Source: an uncultured Erysipelotrichaceae bacterium
Lineage (GTDB): Bacteria > Bacillota_I > Bacilli_A > Erysipelotrichales > Erysipelotrichaceae
Reading direction: 5' to 3'
Length of the DNA: 57,735 bases
Assembly: GCA_902775735.1 (NCBI GenBank)
Contig: CACYNH010000013.1
Coordinates: 1-57,735, forward strand
The number at the start of each line of letters is the position of its first letter. The first letter of the stretch is position 1. The notes beneath the pieces are model-generated. The model was not told the origin of the DNA. It saw only the letters and a program-made list of their open reading frames with translations, and made no database searches. A program made the translations under genes and the position numbers. This document shows, in pieces, positions 14,836 through 23,123 of the stretch.

Positions 14836-17181
14836 TCAGAAACCGAGTGCCATTCCGGCGATCCGCACAATCAGCGCGCACACCCAGGCGACCGCGCACT
14901 GCAGGCCGACCATGCCCAGGGCATAGCGGGAACCGGATTCTCTTCTCACCGCGGCAATCGCGGCGACGCATGGCGTGTAAAGAAGGCAGAAGACAAGCAG
15001 GGTCGCTGCCATGAGTGATGTCATGGCGGCGGACAGTCCGGCTGAGCTTCCATATAAAACAGTCAGGGTTGAAACAACGCTTTCCTTGGCAAGGAAACCG
15101 GAAATCAGCGCTGTGGAAATCCGCCAGTCGCCCAGGCCCAGCGGTTTGAGGACCGGAGCGATCATGCCGGCCACCCCCGCCAGCATGCTTTCCTCCGGAT
15201 CGGCAACCATATTCAGACCGAAGTCAAATGTCCGGAAGAACCAGATGATAATGGTGCCGAGGAAGATGACCGTGAAGGCTCTCTGCAGGAAATCCTTCGC
15301 CTTGTCCCACATTAAGCGCAGGACATTCTTCATTGCCGGCAGGCGGTAATTCGGCAGTTCCATGACAAAGGGGACCGGTTCTGATCTGAAGATATTCTTT
15401 GCCGCAAGCGCCACCAGAATGCCCACAAGGATTCCGGTCAGGTAGAGACTTACCACAACCAGGCCGCCCTTTTTCGGGAAGAAGGCCGCCACAAAGAAGG
15501 CATAGATCGGCGACTTGGCCGAACAGCTCATAAACGGCGTTAACATGATCGTCATTTTGCGGTCTCTTTCCGAAGGAAGGGTTCTTGTGGCCATGACGGC
15601 GGGAACCGTACAGCCAAAGCCGATTAACATCGGCACAATACTGCGTCCGGAAAGTCCGATCCGTCTAAGCAGCTTGTCCATGACGAAGGCGATTCTTGCC
15701 ATATAGCCGCTGTCTTCCAGCAATGACAGGAAGAAGAACAGGATGACGATGACCGGCACAAAGCTCAATACTGAGCCCACGCCGGCAAAGATGCCGTCAA
15801 TCACAAGGGAGTGCACCGCCGCGTTGACATTGGCGGATGTCAGTGCTTCATCAACAATGGCGGTCAGTTCATCCACTCCGCTTTCCACCAGACCCTGCAG
15901 CCAGCCGCCGACCCAGTTGAAGGTGATCAGGCAGATCAGAGCCATGATCGCCGCGAAAACCGGAAGCGCGGTATACTTGCCGGTCAGGATGGAATCGATG
16001 CGGGAGGAGCGGATGTGTTCTCTGCTTTCATGGGGATGCACGACCGTTTCATCACACAGCCTCTGAATAAAGAGGAAACGCATATCAGCGATCGCCGCCG
16101 CCCGGTCAAGACCTCTTTCCTGTTCCATCTGCCGGATGACTTTTTCAATGGCATCCTGCTCGTTTTCATCCAGCTTCAGGGCTTCTTTGACAAGCGAGTC
16201 ATTCTCGATCATCTTGCATGCCGCAAAGCGCAGCGGGATGCCGGCCGCCTCGGCATGGTCCTCAATCATGTACATGACCGAATGAATGCAGCGGTGAACA
16301 GCGCCGCCATGGTCATTCTTTCCGCAGAAATCACTGCGGCCGGGCACTTCATGGTATCTTGCGACATGGATGGCGTGGGACACAAGTTCCTGGACGCCCT
16401 GGTTGCGGATGGCGGAGATCGGCACCACCGGCACCTGGAGGATTTCCTCCATTTCATTGATGCGGATATGGCCGCCGTTTCCTTCCATTTCGTCCATCAT
16501 GTTCAGAGCGATGACCATCGGAATGCCAAGTTCCATTAACTGCATCGAAAGATACAGGTTGCGCTCGATATTGGTCGCGTCGACGATATTGATGATCGCT
16601 GTCGGCTTTTCCTCAAGGATGAAGCGTCTCGATATAATCTCTTCCGAAGAATACGGGGAAAGGGAATAGATGCCGGGCAGGTCGATCACTTCCGCGCTCG
16701 GATAGCCTTTGATGGTTCCGCTCTTGCGGTCAACGGTGACGCCGGGGAAATTGCCGACATGCTGGTTGGAGCCGGTCAGCTGGTTGAACAGAGTGGTTTT
16801 TCCGCTGTTCTGATTGCCGGCCAGGGCAAAAACAACCGGATCGGTTTTCGAAAGAACTTCCGTTTCGCTGACTTCCCTTTTCTTCTTTTCACCGATGCCG
16901 GGATGGATAGCCTCTTTCTTCTTTGCCTTCCTCTGTTCTTCTTTTTTTTCTTCCGGACTGATTCTTTCAATCTCTATTTCAGCCGCGTCTTCAAGCCGCA
17001 GCGTCAGTTCATAGCCATGCAGGCGCAGCTCCATGGGATCGCCCATCGGCGCCAGCTTGACGCAGGTGACGTCAGCGCCCGGGATCACGCCCATATCCAG
17101 GAAGTGCTGCCGCAGCGCCCCTTCGCCACCGACCCGCAGAATCCTGCCGCTTTCCGACGGTTTCAGTTCTTTCAGTTTCAT
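14836..17181 (-). CDS. feoB: FeoA-FeoB fusion, ferrous iron transporter
   Basis: 781 residues. Residues 1-75 are a complete FeoA (SH3-like) domain; a Lys/Glu-rich linker (76-108) leads into the FeoB G domain with G1 GNQNSGKT (122-129), G3 DLPG (167-170) and G4 NMMD, then the helical spacer and about ten membrane helices with the Gate motifs (MLIGFGCTVPAVMATRTL; LTPFMSCSAKSPIY). FeoA is normally a separate protein. The FeoB part has its full length. No FeoC is seen. A DtxR-like operator overlaps the start of transcription, so iron repression is likely. Confidence 0.95.
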   Translation of the reverse strand: MKLKELKPSESGRILRVGGEGALRQHFLDMGVIPGADVTCVKLAPMGDPMELRLHGYELTLRLEDAAEIEIERISPEEKKEEQRKAKKKEAIHPGIGEKKKREVSETEVLSKTDPVVFALAGNQNSGKTTLFNQLTGSNQHVGNFPGVTVDRKSGTIKGYPSAEVIDLPGIYSLSPYSSEEIISRRFILEEKPTAIINIVDATNIERNLYLSMQLMELGIPMVIALNMMDEMEGNGGHIRINEMEEILQVPVVPISAIRNQGVQELVSHAIHVARYHEVPGRSDFCGKNDHGGAVHRCIHSVMYMIEDHAEAAGIPLRFAACKMIENDSLVKEALKLDENEQDAIEKVIRQMEQERGLDRAAAIADMRFLFIQRLCDETVVHPHESREHIRSSRIDSILTGKYTALPVFAAIMALICLITFNWVGGWLQGLVESGVDELTAIVDEALTSANVNAAVHSLVIDGIFAGVGSVLSFVPVIVILFFFLSLLEDSGYMARIAFVMDKLLRRIGLSGRSIVPMLIGFGCTVPAVMATRTLPSERDRKMTIMLTPFMSCSAKSPIYAFFVAAFFPKKGGLVVVSLYLTGILVGILVALAAKNIFRSEPVPFVMELPNYRLPAMKNVLRLMWDKAKDFLQRAFTVIFLGTIIIWFFRTFDFGLNMVADPEESMLAGVAGMIAPVLKPLGLGDWRISTALISGFLAKESVVSTLTVLYGSSAGLSAAMTSLMAATLLVFCLLYTPCVAAIAAVRRESGSRYALGMVGLQCAVAWVCALIVRIAGMALGF

Positions 17182-17198
17182 ATACTACGCTCCGTTGA

Positions 17199-17236
17199 TA
17201 ACCTAACAATGTTAGTTAACACTACCCAGTATTATA
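17199..17236 (-). promoter_or_regulatory. feoB promoter with DtxR/IdeR-like operator
   Basis: On the minus strand -10 TATAAT is at 17236-17231, so transcription should begin near 17224. The interrupted palindrome TAACCTAAC-AAT-GTTAGTTAA (17199-17219; 7 of 9 pairs) follows at once. It resembles the DtxR/IdeR/MntR box TTAGGTTAGSCTAACCTAA, not a Fur box. Bound metal-loaded repressor there would block transcription. Confidence 0.6.
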
Positions 17237-17263
17237 CATGCACCCGGACAGACTGAAAAGCGC

Positions 17264-17297
17264 AAAAAAAAGCACTGCCCTGACGCAGGACAATGCT
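17264..17297 (-). terminator. Terminator of the FMN/FAD reductase gene
   Basis: AGCATTGTCCTG/CAGGGCAGTGCT stem with two mismatches, loop CGT, then eight Ts. Confidence 0.82.
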
Positions 17298-17311
17298 GTA
17301 GGATGTGATTC

Positions 17312-19087
17312 TTACTTCGAGGCGTTTTCGCCGGCGATGCGGCCGAAGACAACGAAGTCCGCGACAGCGTTGCCGCCAAGACGGTTGCCGCCATGAACGC
17401 CTCCGGTGACTTCACCTGCCGCAAAGAGATTGGGAATCGCTTCGCCGTCGATGTCGATGACTTCCGCTTCGGTATTGATTTTGACGCCGCCCATGCAGTG
17501 GTGGATGCCCGGAGCGATCTGAACAGCGTAGTAAGGAGCATGGGAAAGATCTGTCACGACAGAGGTGATGGCTTCATGTTCGAATTCGTCATCTTTCTGA
17601 GCAGCGACGGAAGCCTGCCATTTGGAGAATGTTTCTTCCAGCGTCGCTTCATCGCAGCCGATAAGCTTTGCGAGATCTGCCAGTGTGTCGCACTGAACCA
17701 TGTAGCCCTTGGAGTGATACTTCTCAACAACTGTGGATTCGTCGGCCATCTTCTGGTCGGCGATCAGCCATGCGTAGGAATCGTCCTGTTCGGAAATGTG
17801 GGCGGAGACAACGTCTCTTGTGTTCATTTCATCGCAGAAGCGCTTGCCATATTTGTTGAGCAGGATCGCGCCGTCGCCTCTGAGGGATTCGGAAATCAGG
17901 GCGCCATCCTTCTGGACAACTGTCGGATGAACCTGGATCTGTTCGAGGTCAACGAAGTCAGCGCCGATGTCTTCAAGAACCGGAATCAGGTCGCCGGTGA
18001 TGGTCGGAGCGTTTGTGGAAACGTAGCCTTCCAGATCAGGACGGTACTTTGTGATCATGTCAGGATTGGAACCGAAGCCGCCGGTTGTGATGATGACGGA
18101 ATCAGCTCTGACTGTGATGGAGTTGCCGGCATCGCCTGTCGCGTGCAGACCGGCTGCTTTGCCTTCATCGACAAGGATTGTGTCAACCTTCGCGTTGTAG
18201 ATGATTTCAACGCCGACTTCGCCGCATGTGTCTGTCAGGTGTTCAACCAGGTAGGTTCCTACAGAGAGGATCTTGCCTTCGTCATTGACGGGACGGTGCT
18301 GACGCATCGCGGATGCGCCGCCGGCCTGACCGACATTGGAGAGCGGAGCGCCGATGGAATCGAGCCAGTCGATTGCCGCGGAGGAATTGTCAGCCAGTGT
18401 TCTGACAAGGTCCGGGTTGTTGATGTCATGGCCGCCCTTCATGGTGTCGGCATAGTACAGATCAGCGGAGTCTTCGATTCCCTGTTCTGCCTGATAGTGT
18501 GTATCGGCCGCGTTCATACCGCCGGTCGCGTAGGAAGAGTTGCCGCCGGAGACGGAGCCTTTTTCAAGAATGATGACTTTTTTGCCGTTCTGGGCTGCTG
18601 TGATGGCAGCTGTCATACCGGCGCCGCCGGCACCGGCGATGACGATATCACATGTCTTTTCGATGTCTTCCGCGGCAGCTTTGCCTGTGTCCTTCGGTTC
18701 AATGGACGCGGGATCCGCGCCGGCCTGGGTCAGGGCGTCGTTAAGAGCGGCGAAGAAAGCTGTGGATGTGACAGTCGCGCCGGAGACACCGTCGATGTTG
18801 GGTGACTGGGCAGCGATGACATTTTCAACCAGCTTGGGCAGCGCCGCGCCGCCGACTGTCGGTGTTTCACCGTCAGCTGTGTATTCGATCTTGTCAATGG
18901 CATTGTCAGACAGGGTGACGCTCAGGTGGACAGGGTTTGCGGATCCTCCGAAACCGTCTGCTTCCGCTTCATAGGTTCCCGCTTTGTAGAGTGAGCCGCC
19001 TTCAGGGGCAGGCTGTTCAGATGTGCCGCAGGCCATAACGGATACGGACATCAGCGCAGCGAGTGCGATTCTGGTGAGTTTCTTCAT
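17312..19087 (-). CDS. Extracellular FMN/FAD-dependent fumarate-reductase-like lipoprotein
   Basis: 591 residues. A lipobox (VMAC, Cys20) places it outside the membrane. Residues about 35-125 are an FMN-binding domain with DGVSGAT (99-105); Thr105 is the expected site of covalent FMN attachment by the flavin transferase ApbE. Residues about 145-591 are a FAD_binding_2 domain (GAGGAG 152-157; HPTVV; RGDGAILLN; CMGGVKI; HGGNRLGGNA) like fumarate and urocanate reductases. It probably ends an extracellular electron transfer chain, using fumarate-like acceptors. No ApbE gene is in the window. The ATG at 19087 has GGAGGG close upstream. Confidence 0.9.
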   Translation of the reverse strand: MKKLTRIALAALMSVSVMACGTSEQPAPEGGSLYKAGTYEAEADGFGGSANPVHLSVTLSDNAIDKIEYTADGETPTVGGAALPKLVENVIAAQSPNIDGVSGATVTSTAFFAALNDALTQAGADPASIEPKDTGKAAAEDIEKTCDIVIAGAGGAGMTAAITAAQNGKKVIILEKGSVSGGNSSYATGGMNAADTHYQAEQGIEDSADLYYADTMKGGHDINNPDLVRTLADNSSAAIDWLDSIGAPLSNVGQAGGASAMRQHRPVNDEGKILSVGTYLVEHLTDTCGEVGVEIIYNAKVDTILVDEGKAAGLHATGDAGNSITVRADSVIITTGGFGSNPDMITKYRPDLEGYVSTNAPTITGDLIPVLEDIGADFVDLEQIQVHPTVVQKDGALISESLRGDGAILLNKYGKRFCDEMNTRDVVSAHISEQDDSYAWLIADQKMADESTVVEKYHSKGYMVQCDTLADLAKLIGCDEATLEETFSKWQASVAAQKDDEFEHEAITSVVTDLSHAPYYAVQIAPGIHHCMGGVKINTEAEVIDIDGEAIPNLFAAGEVTGGVHGGNRLGGNAVADFVVFGRIAGENASK

Positions 19088-19154
19088 TTTCCCTCCATGT
19101 AAATTTTTACGGATATTTATAATCCAGCCTGATAATTTTATCATCATGCATATC

Positions 19155-19184
19155 TTGGATACAATTCTCTTCTTCCCGTATAAT
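19155..19184 (+). promoter_or_regulatory. Promoter of the first RpiR-type gene
   Basis: -35 TTGGAT (19155-19160), 18 bases, -10 TATAAT (19179-19184). An ATGCAT-containing octamer (TCATGCAT) lies just upstream at 19145-19152. Confidence 0.6.
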
Positions 19185-19204
19185 GGCAGTGCAGGATGAC
19201 ATTT

Positions 19205-19963
19205 ATGGATATTATTCAGAAAATCAGAAACAGCGAAGCGGATCTTACAGAATCAGAAAGAAAAGTTTGCAGAAAAATCCTGGAAGACCCTTCCATTGTG
19301 ACAATGTACACCATCTCCCAGATCGCCATGATGGCGGATACCTCCACCGCGGCGGTTCTCCGTTTCTGCCAGCGGCTTGGCTGCAAGGGATACAAAGACT
19401 TCCGGTATGAGGTCATGAACTGGCTGCGGGCAAATGAAAATAAAGACGGACATCGCGATATCGTCACCTCAGTGGCTGCCGCCTACGCGGCCGCGATTGA
19501 GGAGCTCGGCGGACTGGACCGTGCTTCTTTAAAACTGCTTTGTGACGATATTCTTTCTTCAGAGAAAACCGTTGTTCTGGGCCGCATGCGCACTTCAACC
19601 GCCGCCGAAAAACTGCGGATGAACCTGACAGGTCTGGGCATCACTGCCCTTTCCGGCGCGGACACACTGGCCTTCCAGCATCTGCTTTATATCATCAATG
19701 AAAAAACCGCCGTGATCATGTTCTCCACCACCGGTGAAATCACCGACCAGCTGGAATTCCTGAAACAGCAGAAAGAACAGTCTCAAAGAATCTGGCTGGT
19801 CACGCCGGCCAGAAAAGCGAAAATGTCCGCCTGGGCGGACCATACAATTGTCATTCCCGCGGTAAAGTCAGGAACCACCTTTGCCGGTTCCCAGACCGTC
19901 ATGATGGCCTTCGCGGATATCCTGACGGCGCTGCTGGAAGACATCAGCTGCGCGGGTGAATAA
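19205..19963 (+). CDS. MurR/RpiR-family transcriptional regulator
   Basis: 252 residues: N-terminal RpiR helix-turn-helix (about 1-75, with TISQIAMMADTSTAAVLRFC) and a C-terminal SIS sugar-phosphate-binding domain (about 95-235; IMFSTTGEITDQ). Such proteins sense phosphosugars. I chose the ATG at 19205, which has AGGA 8 bases upstream; an ATG three codons earlier lies too close to the start of transcription. It is divergent from the extracellular reductase gene, which is a possible target. The inducer is unknown. Confidence 0.87.
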   Translation: MDIIQKIRNSEADLTESERKVCRKILEDPSIVTMYTISQIAMMADTSTAAVLRFCQRLGCKGYKDFRYEVMNWLRANENKDGHRDIVTSVAAAYAAAIEELGGLDRASLKLLCDDILSSEKTVVLGRMRTSTAAEKLRMNLTGLGITALSGADTLAFQHLLYIINEKTAVIMFSTTGEITDQLEFLKQQKEQSQRIWLVTPARKAKMSAWADHTIVIPAVKSGTTFAGSQTVMMAFADILTALLEDISCAGE

Positions 19964-20001
19964 GCGTCGTCAGTTCTTTTTTCACGGAAGAGAGCGCAGT
20001 C

Positions 20002-20024
20002 TGCTATAATTTCTCACAGGGAGG
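20002..20024 (+). promoter_or_regulatory. Promoter and ribosome binding site of the HIT gene
   Basis: Extended -10 TGC-TATAAT (20002-20010), then AGGGAGG (20018-20024) 8 bases before ATG at 20033. Here the same type of promoter serves a message with a leader. Confidence 0.6.
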
Positions 20025-20032
20025 TTTCCATT

Positions 20033-20428
20033 ATGTGTATTTTCTGCGATATCATCGATCATAAAATTCCTTCATCCGTTGTTTACGAAGATGAAAAAGT
20101 CCTGGCGATTCTCGACATTTCCCAGGTGACCCGCGGCCACACTCTCGTGATGCCGAAAAAGCATGTCAGAAACATTATCGAGGCGGACGAGGAATCTGTC
20201 CTTGCCTGTGTTTCCGCAGCGAAAAAGCTTGCCGGCCAGATCGTCACCAACTGCAAGGCTTCCGGCGTCAATGTTCTTACCAACTGCGGCGAGAGCGCCG
20301 GCCAGTCCGTTGATCATCTGCACTTCCACATCATTCCCCGCTACGATGAGAATGACTGTGTGGATATCAAATTCAACGAGTCCCCGAAGCAGGACCTTGA
20401 TGAAGTTCTGAAAACAATCAAAGGCTGA
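20033..20428 (+). CDS. HIT-family nucleotide hydrolase (HinT-like)
   Basis: 131 residues, normal length. The N-terminus has CIFCDII, where the paired cysteines are common in HinT proteins, and the histidine triad appears as DHLHFHIIPR near residue 100. HinT enzymes hydrolyse AMP-lysine-type phosphoramidates. It is transcribed alone, with a promoter at 20002 and a terminator at 20439. Confidence 0.93.
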   Translation: MCIFCDIIDHKIPSSVVYEDEKVLAILDISQVTRGHTLVMPKKHVRNIIEADEESVLACVSAAKKLAGQIVTNCKASGVNVLTNCGESAGQSVDHLHFHIIPRYDENDCVDIKFNESPKQDLDEVLKTIKG

Positions 20429-20438
20429 AATGATAAGA

Positions 20439-20479
20439 AGTCTCTCCCGTGATCATCAGGAGAGACTCCCTTTTTTTTT
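20439..20479 (+). terminator. Terminator after the HIT gene
   Basis: AGTCTCTCC/GGAGAGACT stem with an 11-base loop, then nine Ts. Confidence 0.85.
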
Positions 20480-21170
20480 ATGAATTTTCAATCATTGCCA
20501 TATGGCTCTGATCCGTTTCATCCGGATGGGCCGCGTACCATTCTGATATGACACTGTATACCGCTTCGGCAAGATTCTTATGGCCCTGCCCTTCCAGGTG
20601 CACGCCGTCGGTCCTGCTTACTGCGGCATACTGCGCCGCGTCCAGGAACAGACAGTCATATTTTTGAGCGATTGCCTGATACGGCTTTGCAAGCTCACGG
20701 GAGACTTTGACGGAACGCATGTCAAAGTCGCCGCCGAAAGGACCGGTGATGACAGCCTCATCCAGCCAGGCAGGACTGACCAGAAGGATTTTCGGGGCGT
20801 AGTTCTGTTTTTCTTCAAGGAATTCCTTTGTCTCACGGACAATGATTTCCACTGTTTCCGCAATTCCTTCCGCGCCTCTTTGAAAGCTTCTCTTCGTATC
20901 ATTTGTCCCAAGCATGATCACCGCCATGTCAATGGGACGGTGGGTGCTCAGCGACGCCTTGAAATAGGAAATGCCTTCCTTCCAGGGATATTCTCCGCAA
21001 AGGTCGGCAGTGCGTCCAGGGAGCCCCTCTTCGATGACTGTGTATCCTTTTCCAAGCAGTGAAGATAAATGTCCGGTCCAGCGGACATCTTCAGCGTATC
21101 TTCTGCCTTTTCCGGCAGGCACATAGCCGTATGTGTTGGAGTCGCCGTAGCACAGGATTCTTTTTTTCAT
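20478..21170 (-). CDS. SGNH/GDSL hydrolase
   Basis: 230 residues, cytoplasmic (no signal). Block I is YGDSNTYG (Ser11), the block II glycine is in EGLPGRTA, block III is GTNDTK and block V is DGVHLEGQGH, giving a complete Ser-Asn-Asp/His catalytic set. It resembles arylesterase/acyl-esterase-type SGNH hydrolases that deacylate sugars or small esters. The start is 3 bases after the stop of the STAS-kinase gene, so the two are co-transcribed. Confidence 0.88.
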   Translation of the reverse strand: MKKRILCYGDSNTYGYVPAGKGRRYAEDVRWTGHLSSLLGKGYTVIEEGLPGRTADLCGEYPWKEGISYFKASLSTHRPIDMAVIMLGTNDTKRSFQRGAEGIAETVEIIVRETKEFLEEKQNYAPKILLVSPAWLDEAVITGPFGGDFDMRSVKVSRELAKPYQAIAQKYDCLFLDAAQYAAVSRTDGVHLEGQGHKNLAEAVYSVISEWYAAHPDETDQSHMAMIENS

Positions 21171-21173
21171 TGA

Positions 21174-22349
21174 TCAGCCCTCACTTTCGGTTATTCTGTC
21201 GAGATACATTGTAATCATTTCCTTTGCGTGAAGGATCTGCTTTTCCCTGAAATCCGGATCATAATGTTTTGATTTTGCCGTAAACCTCAGCAGCCGGCAG
21301 TAAGCGATCAGGCGGATTCTGTCAATGTGCCTGAGATAAAGCCCAGGATCATCGCCGTAATATTTTCCGATAATCCGGTCGCACAGTTCAAATGCCTGCG
21401 CCGGCGAAATGCCCAGAAAACGGGTGGCGTTATCAGGATCCAGATCAGCGAAAGAGCGGTATGTATACCAGACGCCGGCAAGCTCGAACAGCGGATCCCC
21501 GGTGCACAGGGTCGCCATGTCGATGAGAATGCTTTCGCCATCCGCCGCATGGACGTTTTTGATATGGAAGTCGCCGTGCAGAAGATGGCTGCTGTCTTCA
21601 ATGGATTCAATAAACTCCTTCAGTCTGACATAATCAGCTTTCGGAAGATACGGACGTATTTCTTCGCACCTTGCAAGAGCGGTCTGCTTCATTGACGGAA
21701 GTAATCCTTTTTCCGGAACCGCGGCGTGGATGGTCCTGAGCAGTTCCACGCTCATCCCGGCAATTTCCTCAACTGTCTTTTCCGACTGCCTGATCAGCTT
21801 CGCATAGCTCTTTGAGGCAACCAGTTCATAAACGGCGCCATACCTGCCGTCTTCTGTTTTGACGGTATCGTAGGAAATCGCGGTCGGAACTCCCAGAATC
21901 AGCGCGGTTCGGGCCAGGTTTCTCTCCCTGTCAAGTTCCTCCAGAACATTTTTCTGTTTATAGACTTTGACGACGGTTTCCGGATCGAGGCGGTAAACGA
22001 CGCCATTGGCCCCTTCCCCGATCACTTCAAGACCTTCCAGTGAAATCACGCGGTACGCCTTTTCAATGTCCATGATCTGCGGAAAGCCGGACATCCGCAA
22101 AATGTCATAAACCTCCGGATTCACATTGATCAGCTTAACGTTTCCGTATTCCTTATTCAGGATCAGAAGGATCCTGAGGCCGCTGCTGGCGATGAATTCA
22201 AGGTTCTCGCAATCCAGAATCAGTTCTTCCTGCACACCGCACAATCCAAGGATTTCCTGTTCCGCTTTGGGCGCACTGAAAGAATCAATCCTGCCTGTGA
22301 GGCGGATGATTCCTGTTTCTTTCTCTTTTTTTACGCTGAAATCATTCAT
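21174..22349 (-). CDS. STAS domain fused to an aminoglycoside-phosphotransferase-like kinase
   Basis: 391 residues. Residues 1-100 are an anti-anti-sigma type STAS domain (GIIRLTGRIDSFSA; LDCENLEFIASSGLRILL, with the conserved serine region). Residues about 108-390 are an APH-fold kinase: GEGANGVVYRL, the Brenner motif LLHGDFHIKNV, and LIDMATLCTGDP for metal. Both parts look intact. The kinase part resembles family TIGR02172. The start at 22349 follows a TATATT box by 9 bases; an earlier ATG at 22385 lies inside a palindrome. It is co-transcribed with an SGNH hydrolase. The substrate is unknown. Confidence 0.85.
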   Translation of the reverse strand: MNDFSVKKEKETGIIRLTGRIDSFSAPKAEQEILGLCGVQEELILDCENLEFIASSGLRILLILNKEYGNVKLINVNPEVYDILRMSGFPQIMDIEKAYRVISLEGLEVIGEGANGVVYRLDPETVVKVYKQKNVLEELDRERNLARTALILGVPTAISYDTVKTEDGRYGAVYELVASKSYAKLIRQSEKTVEEIAGMSVELLRTIHAAVPEKGLLPSMKQTALARCEEIRPYLPKADYVRLKEFIESIEDSSHLLHGDFHIKNVHAADGESILIDMATLCTGDPLFELAGVWYTYRSFADLDPDNATRFLGISPAQAFELCDRIIGKYYGDDPGLYLRHIDRIRLIAYCRLLRFTAKSKHYDPDFREKQILHAKEMITMYLDRITESEG

Positions 22350-22358
22350 AACTGCTTT

Positions 22359-22386
22359 CAATATACTGCATGGACAGCTGTCCATG
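22359..22386 (-). promoter_or_regulatory. Promoter of the STAS-kinase operon with an 18-base perfect palindrome
   Basis: CATGGACAGCTGTCCATG at 22369-22386 is a perfect palindrome. It lies 4 bases upstream of a -10-like TATATT (22364-22359, minus strand), that is, between the -35 and -10 positions, an ideal place for an operator. The binding protein is unknown. Confidence 0.5.
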
Positions 22387-22391
22387 GAATG

Positions 22392-22422
22392 AAAAACCGC
22401 GTGCTGTTTATTTTACACGCGG
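22392..22422 (-). terminator. Terminator of the 206-residue lipoprotein gene
   Basis: CCGCGTG/CACGCGG stem, 12-base loop, five Ts on the minus strand. Confidence 0.82.
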
Positions 22423-22434
22423 GATCATCTTTTG

Positions 22435-23055
22435 TTATTTGCGGTCGGGTTCTTTGTAGTTCAGATCAGCCGCGTTCCAGTTGGCGGTCAGGAATGTGAT
22501 CTTTTTGACTGTGCAGGAGCTGAAGATCAGATTCTCATCAAGAATGTCCTTCATGGCGTAGGTTTCCTCAACCTCGACGTCATACTGGCCGATGCCTTTA
22601 TCGCAGGCGAAAGAGACAGCGTCATCGGTTCCGGTATAGCCGATGCCCTGTACTGTGAAGCCTTCCTGCATCAGGTCAAAGCCGCTCATGCCGATGTACT
22701 TATCCAGTTCCTCCTGGGAAAGAAGCTGATCACTGAGATCTTCCGTACTGGCAACTTTGGCGTCCTTGATGATCTCCATGATCTTTGCCTGTCTGTCGTC
22801 ATCGTAGGCAAGCGCGTCAATCTGGTCATGCTGTTCAGGGGTCAGTTCTGTGGTGACACGGTAGGTTTTGCCGTCTTCCTCATAAACATATACCAGTTTG
22901 TCATCGGTATAGTTTGTCATGGAAGAGGCTGTTTCTTTTGACATGATATCCGCCATGGAGCTTGCGGCAGACGTGCTTCCCGCAGAGTCTTTTGCGGAAC
23001 ATGCGGCCACACTGAAGGCAAGGCCGGCGGCGAGCAGTGTTTTCATCAGTTTCAT
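22435..23055 (-). CDS. Secreted lipoprotein of unknown function
   Basis: 206 residues with a lipoprotein signal (MKLMKTLLAAGLAFSVAAC; lipobox VAAC) and a Ser/Ala-rich linker. The mature part contains YVYEEDGKTYRVTTEL, then a helical middle and a C-terminal beta-rich region, with two further cysteines (ACDKG, SSCTV). The start at 23055 has GAGGG 7 bases upstream. It is transcribed alone. I do not recognise the family; a DUF1307-like lipoprotein (as in YehR) is one possibility, not shown. Confidence 0.8.
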   Translation of the reverse strand: MKLMKTLLAAGLAFSVAACSAKDSAGSTSAASSMADIMSKETASSMTNYTDDKLVYVYEEDGKTYRVTTELTPEQHDQIDALAYDDDRQAKIMEIIKDAKVASTEDLSDQLLSQEELDKYIGMSGFDLMQEGFTVQGIGYTGTDDAVSFACDKGIGQYDVEVEETYAMKDILDENLIFSSCTVKKITFLTANWNAADLNYKEPDRK

Positions 23056-23123
23056 GTGTTTTCCCTCTTCTTTCTGCACAGATTCATTATAGCCCTATTT
23101 GCGCACGGATGAATGCATGCACT

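Noticed and set aside
17199..17219. Fur box upstream of feoB
   Set aside because: The palindrome lacks the GATAAT hexamers of Fur sites and fits the DtxR/IdeR type better.
17393..18805. A 470-codon plus-strand frame within the FMN/FAD reductase gene
   Set aside because: Antisense shadow; no start signals and atypical Cys/Asp-rich composition.
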